A model generated the notes under the pieces. It was not told the DNA's origin, did no database searches, and saw nothing but the letters and a program-made list of their open reading frames with translations. Below are positions 61,715 through 64,000 of a stretch of DNA of 64,000 nucleotides, piece by piece. Origin of the DNA: JACDAN01 sp963721345 (GTDB lineage: Bacteria; Actinomycetota; Thermoleophilia; Gaiellales; Gaiellaceae); the NCBI GenBank assembly GCA_963721345.1, contig CAVRIT010000001.1, positions 1,736,001 to 1,800,000 of the forward strand, written 5' to 3'. Within the stretch, counting starts at the first letter, position 1. The number at the start of each line of letters is the position of its first letter. Both the position numbers and the translations under genes were made by a program.

Positions 61715-62899
61715 CTATGCCTTCGCCAGGGACCGGCTCCGCCAGCCCTTCTTCTTGCTCTGGGCCAGCTCGACCGGCTCGAGCGACTTGGCCATCTCGC
61801 GCACGGCGCGCGAGAAGTCCGCCTTCGGATCGGACACGACCGCGGGGTTGCCGCGGTTCACGGCCAGCGGGACTGCGCGATCGCTGGGGATCTCGTAGCG
61901 AACGCGCTGCTCGAGGGCCGCCTCGACCTCGCCGCGCTTCATCCCGACGTTCGAGTTCGCGCGGTTGAGGACGACGCGGATCCGCTCCGTCGGGAACGAG
62001 AGGAGGTCGAGCGTCTGGAGGCTCAGCCTCACGTTCTTGATCGTCGGAACGTCGAGCCCGCACAGGAGCAGGAGCTCGTCCGTCGAGTCCAGCGTGGCCA
62101 GCATCGGCCCGTGGAAGAACGGCGAGGTGTCGACGACGATCATCTCGTACGACTCCTTCGCCACCTCGAGGAGGCGCGAGATCTTGGCCTCCGTGACGAG
62201 CTCGGCGTCCTCCGGCCGGATCGGCGCGGGGAGGACGTCGACGCCCGAGGCGTGCCGCGTCGTGTAGCCCGCGAGCTTCTCGGGGTCGAGCTCGCCCGGT
62301 GCGACGACCAGGTCGTAGATCGTCTTGTCGGGCTCGATCCCCAGCATGATCGCGGCGTCGCCGAACTGGAGGTCGAGGTCGAGCAGAAGCGTCCGCTTGC
62401 CGCCGTGCTTGGCGAAGGCGGTCGCGAGATTGGTCGACATCACCGTCTTGCCGGTGCCGCCCTTGGGCGAGAACACCGTCAGGATCCGGCCGAGCTCGCC
62501 GACGTGACTGCTCTTGCCGGCGTGGCAGGCCTTGCGGATCGAGAAGACGACGTTTTCGGGCAGCTGCGGAAGAAGGAGCACGTCCGCGACGTCCGCCTCG
62601 AGCGCCGACTCGAGCAGCGCCGAGGCCTCGCCCGAGGCGAGCAGGACGATCGGCGCACGGGTGTACTCGCGGATCGCAGCGAGGTCGTCACCCGGGAGCT
62701 CGGAGGCACGCGTCGCGTGCAGGACGGCCTGGAGGTGACCGCCTGCCAGTGCGCCCGCCCCTTCGCGCACGGACTGGCTGCGGCCGACCACGTTCATCTC
62801 CGGGTGGTGCGTGAGCGCCTCGGTCAGCTCGTTGAGGCCCTCACAACTCCCCGTGATGTAGATCCGGGTGCCCTCGTGGTAGGTGTTGACGTCGCTCAT
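61715..62899 (-). CDS. CpaE/TadZ-like pilus localisation ATPase
   Basis: 394 residues from ATG 62899 with AAGGAGG 5 nt upstream. N-terminal receiver-like domain (about 1-125; PIVLLASGEASALLE), then a MinD/ParA-type ATPase: VFSPKGGTGKTVMSTNLATA (deviant Walker A, P-K-G-G-T-G-K), LLDLDLQFGDAAIMLG (A'), MIVVDTSPFFHGPML (Walker B). CpaE/TadZ localises the Tad machinery to cell poles in other bacteria. The overlap with cpaB (4 bp) and the neighbouring tadA gene fit the standard order. Confidence 0.88.
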   Translation of the reverse strand: MSDVNTYHEGTRIYITGSCEGLNELTEALTHHPEMNVVGRSQSVREGAGALAGGHLQAVLHATRASELPGDDLAAIREYTRAPIVLLASGEASALLESALEADVADVLLLPQLPENVVFSIRKACHAGKSSHVGELGRILTVFSPKGGTGKTVMSTNLATAFAKHGGKRTLLLDLDLQFGDAAIMLGIEPDKTIYDLVVAPGELDPEKLAGYTTRHASGVDVLPAPIRPEDAELVTEAKISRLLEVAKESYEMIVVDTSPFFHGPMLATLDSTDELLLLCGLDVPTIKNVRLSLQTLDLLSFPTERIRVVLNRANSNVGMKRGEVEAALEQRVRYEIPSDRAVPLAVNRGNPAVVSDPKADFSRAVREMAKSLEPVELAQSKKKGWRSRSLAKA

Positions 62900-63642
62900 C
62901 GAGCCCTCCTTGCTTTGCGCGGCGCGGTGAACACCGAGCGATCGGTGTCCGCAGGTGCGCGGCTGTCGGCGGCGTCGGTCACCGGCCTGAGCTGGAGCGA
63001 CCACTCGCCATGCGTGACGAGGTGGAAGAGCTTCTGCGCCTGCGCGTCGCTGACGCGGAGGAGCACCGAGAACGCCTCGTCAGGTCGTGCCGTGAGCTTG
63101 CTGTCGACACCGGCGTCGCCGGGTGCCTTGAGCACGAGCAGATCACGTAGGACGACCTTCGTGAACCGTGTGCGCTGCGTTCCCTCGAACTCGAGCGAGC
63201 CGACGAAGTCGACGCGGTCGCCCGTCTGGAGCGTGCCCATCAGCAGCTGGTGCTCGCTGCCCGGAACCTGCACGGCGCGGGCACGGCCCTTGAGCTGGGC
63301 ATAGACACCCTGCTCGCCGAGGGGCTTGAAGCGGTTCAGGGTGACCTGCTCGCCTTCGTAGACCTTCTCGGTCGCGACGAGCTGCTCGATCTGATCCGGC
63401 TCGGAGATCGCGCCGGGAACGACGTTCCGCCGTGCAACCTCGACAGCCTTGAGCAAGTTGCGGTCGCCAACCTCGCTGCCCGACGTCCCGACCAGGATCT
63501 CGCCGGCGGCGACGTACACGGGCACGAGATCCTCGCCCGACTGCACGGTGCGCTTGTAGTTCGTCACGTAGAAGATCGTCAGCAGCGCGGCGAGAACTGC
63601 CAGGGCCACTGCGATCCCGATATTTCGAAGTCTGTAACTCAT
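62896..63642 (-). CDS. cpaB: Flp pilus assembly protein CpaB/RcpC
   Basis: 248 residues. N-terminal membrane helix (GIAVALAVLAALLTIFYVTNY), then a SAF-like domain (VPVYVAAGEILVGTSGSEV), EGEQVTLNRFKPLGEQGVYA and the C-terminal RcpC domain (GRARAVQVPGSE, LQTGDRVDFVG). CpaB/RcpC proteins hold or organise the pilus assembly apparatus at the cell envelope. First gene of the coupled tad set within the window; the TadE/G-like gene is upstream of it. Confidence 0.85.
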   Translation of the reverse strand: MSYRLRNIGIAVALAVLAALLTIFYVTNYKRTVQSGEDLVPVYVAAGEILVGTSGSEVGDRNLLKAVEVARRNVVPGAISEPDQIEQLVATEKVYEGEQVTLNRFKPLGEQGVYAQLKGRARAVQVPGSEHQLLMGTLQTGDRVDFVGSLEFEGTQRTRFTKVVLRDLLVLKAPGDAGVDSKLTARPDEAFSVLLRVSDAQAQKLFHLVTHGEWSLQLRPVTDAADSRAPADTDRSVFTAPRKARRAR

Positions 63643-63675
63643 AGGGGCGGTGTCTCTCCTTGTCTCTACTCGGGA

Positions 63676-64000
63676 TTACTCGATCAGGGCGACGGTTTTT
63701 GCTCCAAAATTCGGTTCGCCCGCCGATTCGCTGATGATTCCCTCCCACACCATGTCCTTGAAGTAGCCGTACAAACGCGAGTCCTTCGAACCGTGGATCT
63801 CGTAGTCCGTGATGTGAAAGACTGCGAAGCCCACGACGAAGTATTCGAACCCCGACCCCTGCGCGCGGGTCTGGCTGTAGACCGGGAAGAGGAGCTCGGT
63901 TTCGTCGCGGAAATTCAGAGCACCTTTGACGTGCGACGAATTCGGCTTCATACCGGGATCCGAGTAGTACCAGCGACCGTTGTCCATGACGGCGTCGAGC
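63676..64000 (-). CDS. Probable TadE/TadG-like pilus-associated protein, C-terminal fragment at window edge
   Basis: The frame is open to the window end, so only the C-terminal 107 or so residues are seen. Segments ELLFPVYSQTRAQGSGFEYF and VVGFAVFHITDYEIHGSKD are reminiscent of the C-terminal domain of TadG-type pseudopilin-related proteins, which end in similar GFAAFxITGY stretches. The short apparent start (ATG 63987) lies inside a longer frame (LDAVMDNGRW). Position just upstream of cpaB in the same direction fits the Tad operon. Identity is tentative. Confidence 0.55.
   Translation of the reverse strand, partial: LDAVMDNGRWYYSDPGMKPNSSHVKGALNFRDETELLFPVYSQTRAQGSGFEYFVVGFAVFHITDYEIHGSKDSRLYGYFKDMVWEGIISESAGEPNFGAKTVALIE

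Overview
The window is high-GC DNA with tightly packed genes, many GTG/TTG starts and 1-8 bp gene overlaps. It carries a B12-dependent ribonucleotide reductase, a SigB/SigF-type sigma factor, LtrA, PadR and MarR regulators, a Tad/Flp pilus operon and a large exopolysaccharide cluster. This looks like an actinobacterial chromosome. A soil lineage such as Thermoleophilia (Gaiellales/Solirubrobacterales) is my inference; no rRNA or other decisive marker is present.

Layout. 0-14.1 kb: a K+-channel-like protein, a secreted protein, an AAA/TPR/adenylate-cyclase protein, small dimeric-barrel proteins, a four-gene double ABC-2 exporter operon (6.0-9.5 kb), ltrA, a membrane-anchored phage-tail-tube-like protein, a cupin, and a PadR/permease-prefix pair. 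14.3-19.0 kb: a visibly lower-GC defence island. Its plus-strand operon holds a C5-cytosine methyltransferase and a SacI-family restriction enzyme. It converges on a minus-strand operon holding a ParB-like protein, a nuclease-like protein of unknown family and a Vsr mismatch endonuclease. 19.1-31.3 kb: nrdJ, an O-antigen-ligase-like protein, a YfhO-like membrane protein, two REP-like hairpins, a LytR_C protein, tmk-holB-lipoprotein, a secreted repeat protein, tRNA-Thr(CGT) and a cupin. 31.3-45.9 kb: exopolysaccharide cluster (hexapeptide acyltransferase, two GT4 glycosyltransferases, an initiating sugar phosphotransferase, three FemAB/GNAT-type acyltransferases, a polysaccharide deacetylase, a second O-antigen ligase, a Wzc-like chain-length protein, a beta-helix lipoprotein and a Wzx-like flippase). 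45.9-48.1 kb: a HicB-like protein with a membrane anchor, a short sigma factor and a proline-rich surface protein. 48.1-54.5 kb: a 1750-residue secreted protein with 19 tandem 77-residue repeats, and its short paralogue. 54.6-56 kb: MarR and an AglD/UPF0104 membrane protein. 56-64 kb: Tad pilus operon on the minus strand (TadE/G-like end, CpaB, CpaE/TadZ, TadA, a vWA-TadB fusion, TadC, a long coiled-coil protein).

A striking property of the first 24.5 kb is that nine genes, including the normally essential nrdJ, are each broken by single-base frameshifts, often in short homopolymers. I see no equally clear case in the remaining 40 kb. I annotate these as full genes spanning the frameshift and flag sequence or assembly error as the leading explanation.

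Functionally, the exopolysaccharide cluster can plausibly initiate (sugar transferase), extend (GT4), modify (deacetylase, acyltransferases), flip (Wzx), polymerise (ligase-like) and control the length (Wzc-like) of a surface glycan. The repeat proteins and the Tad pilus would sit on the same cell surface.
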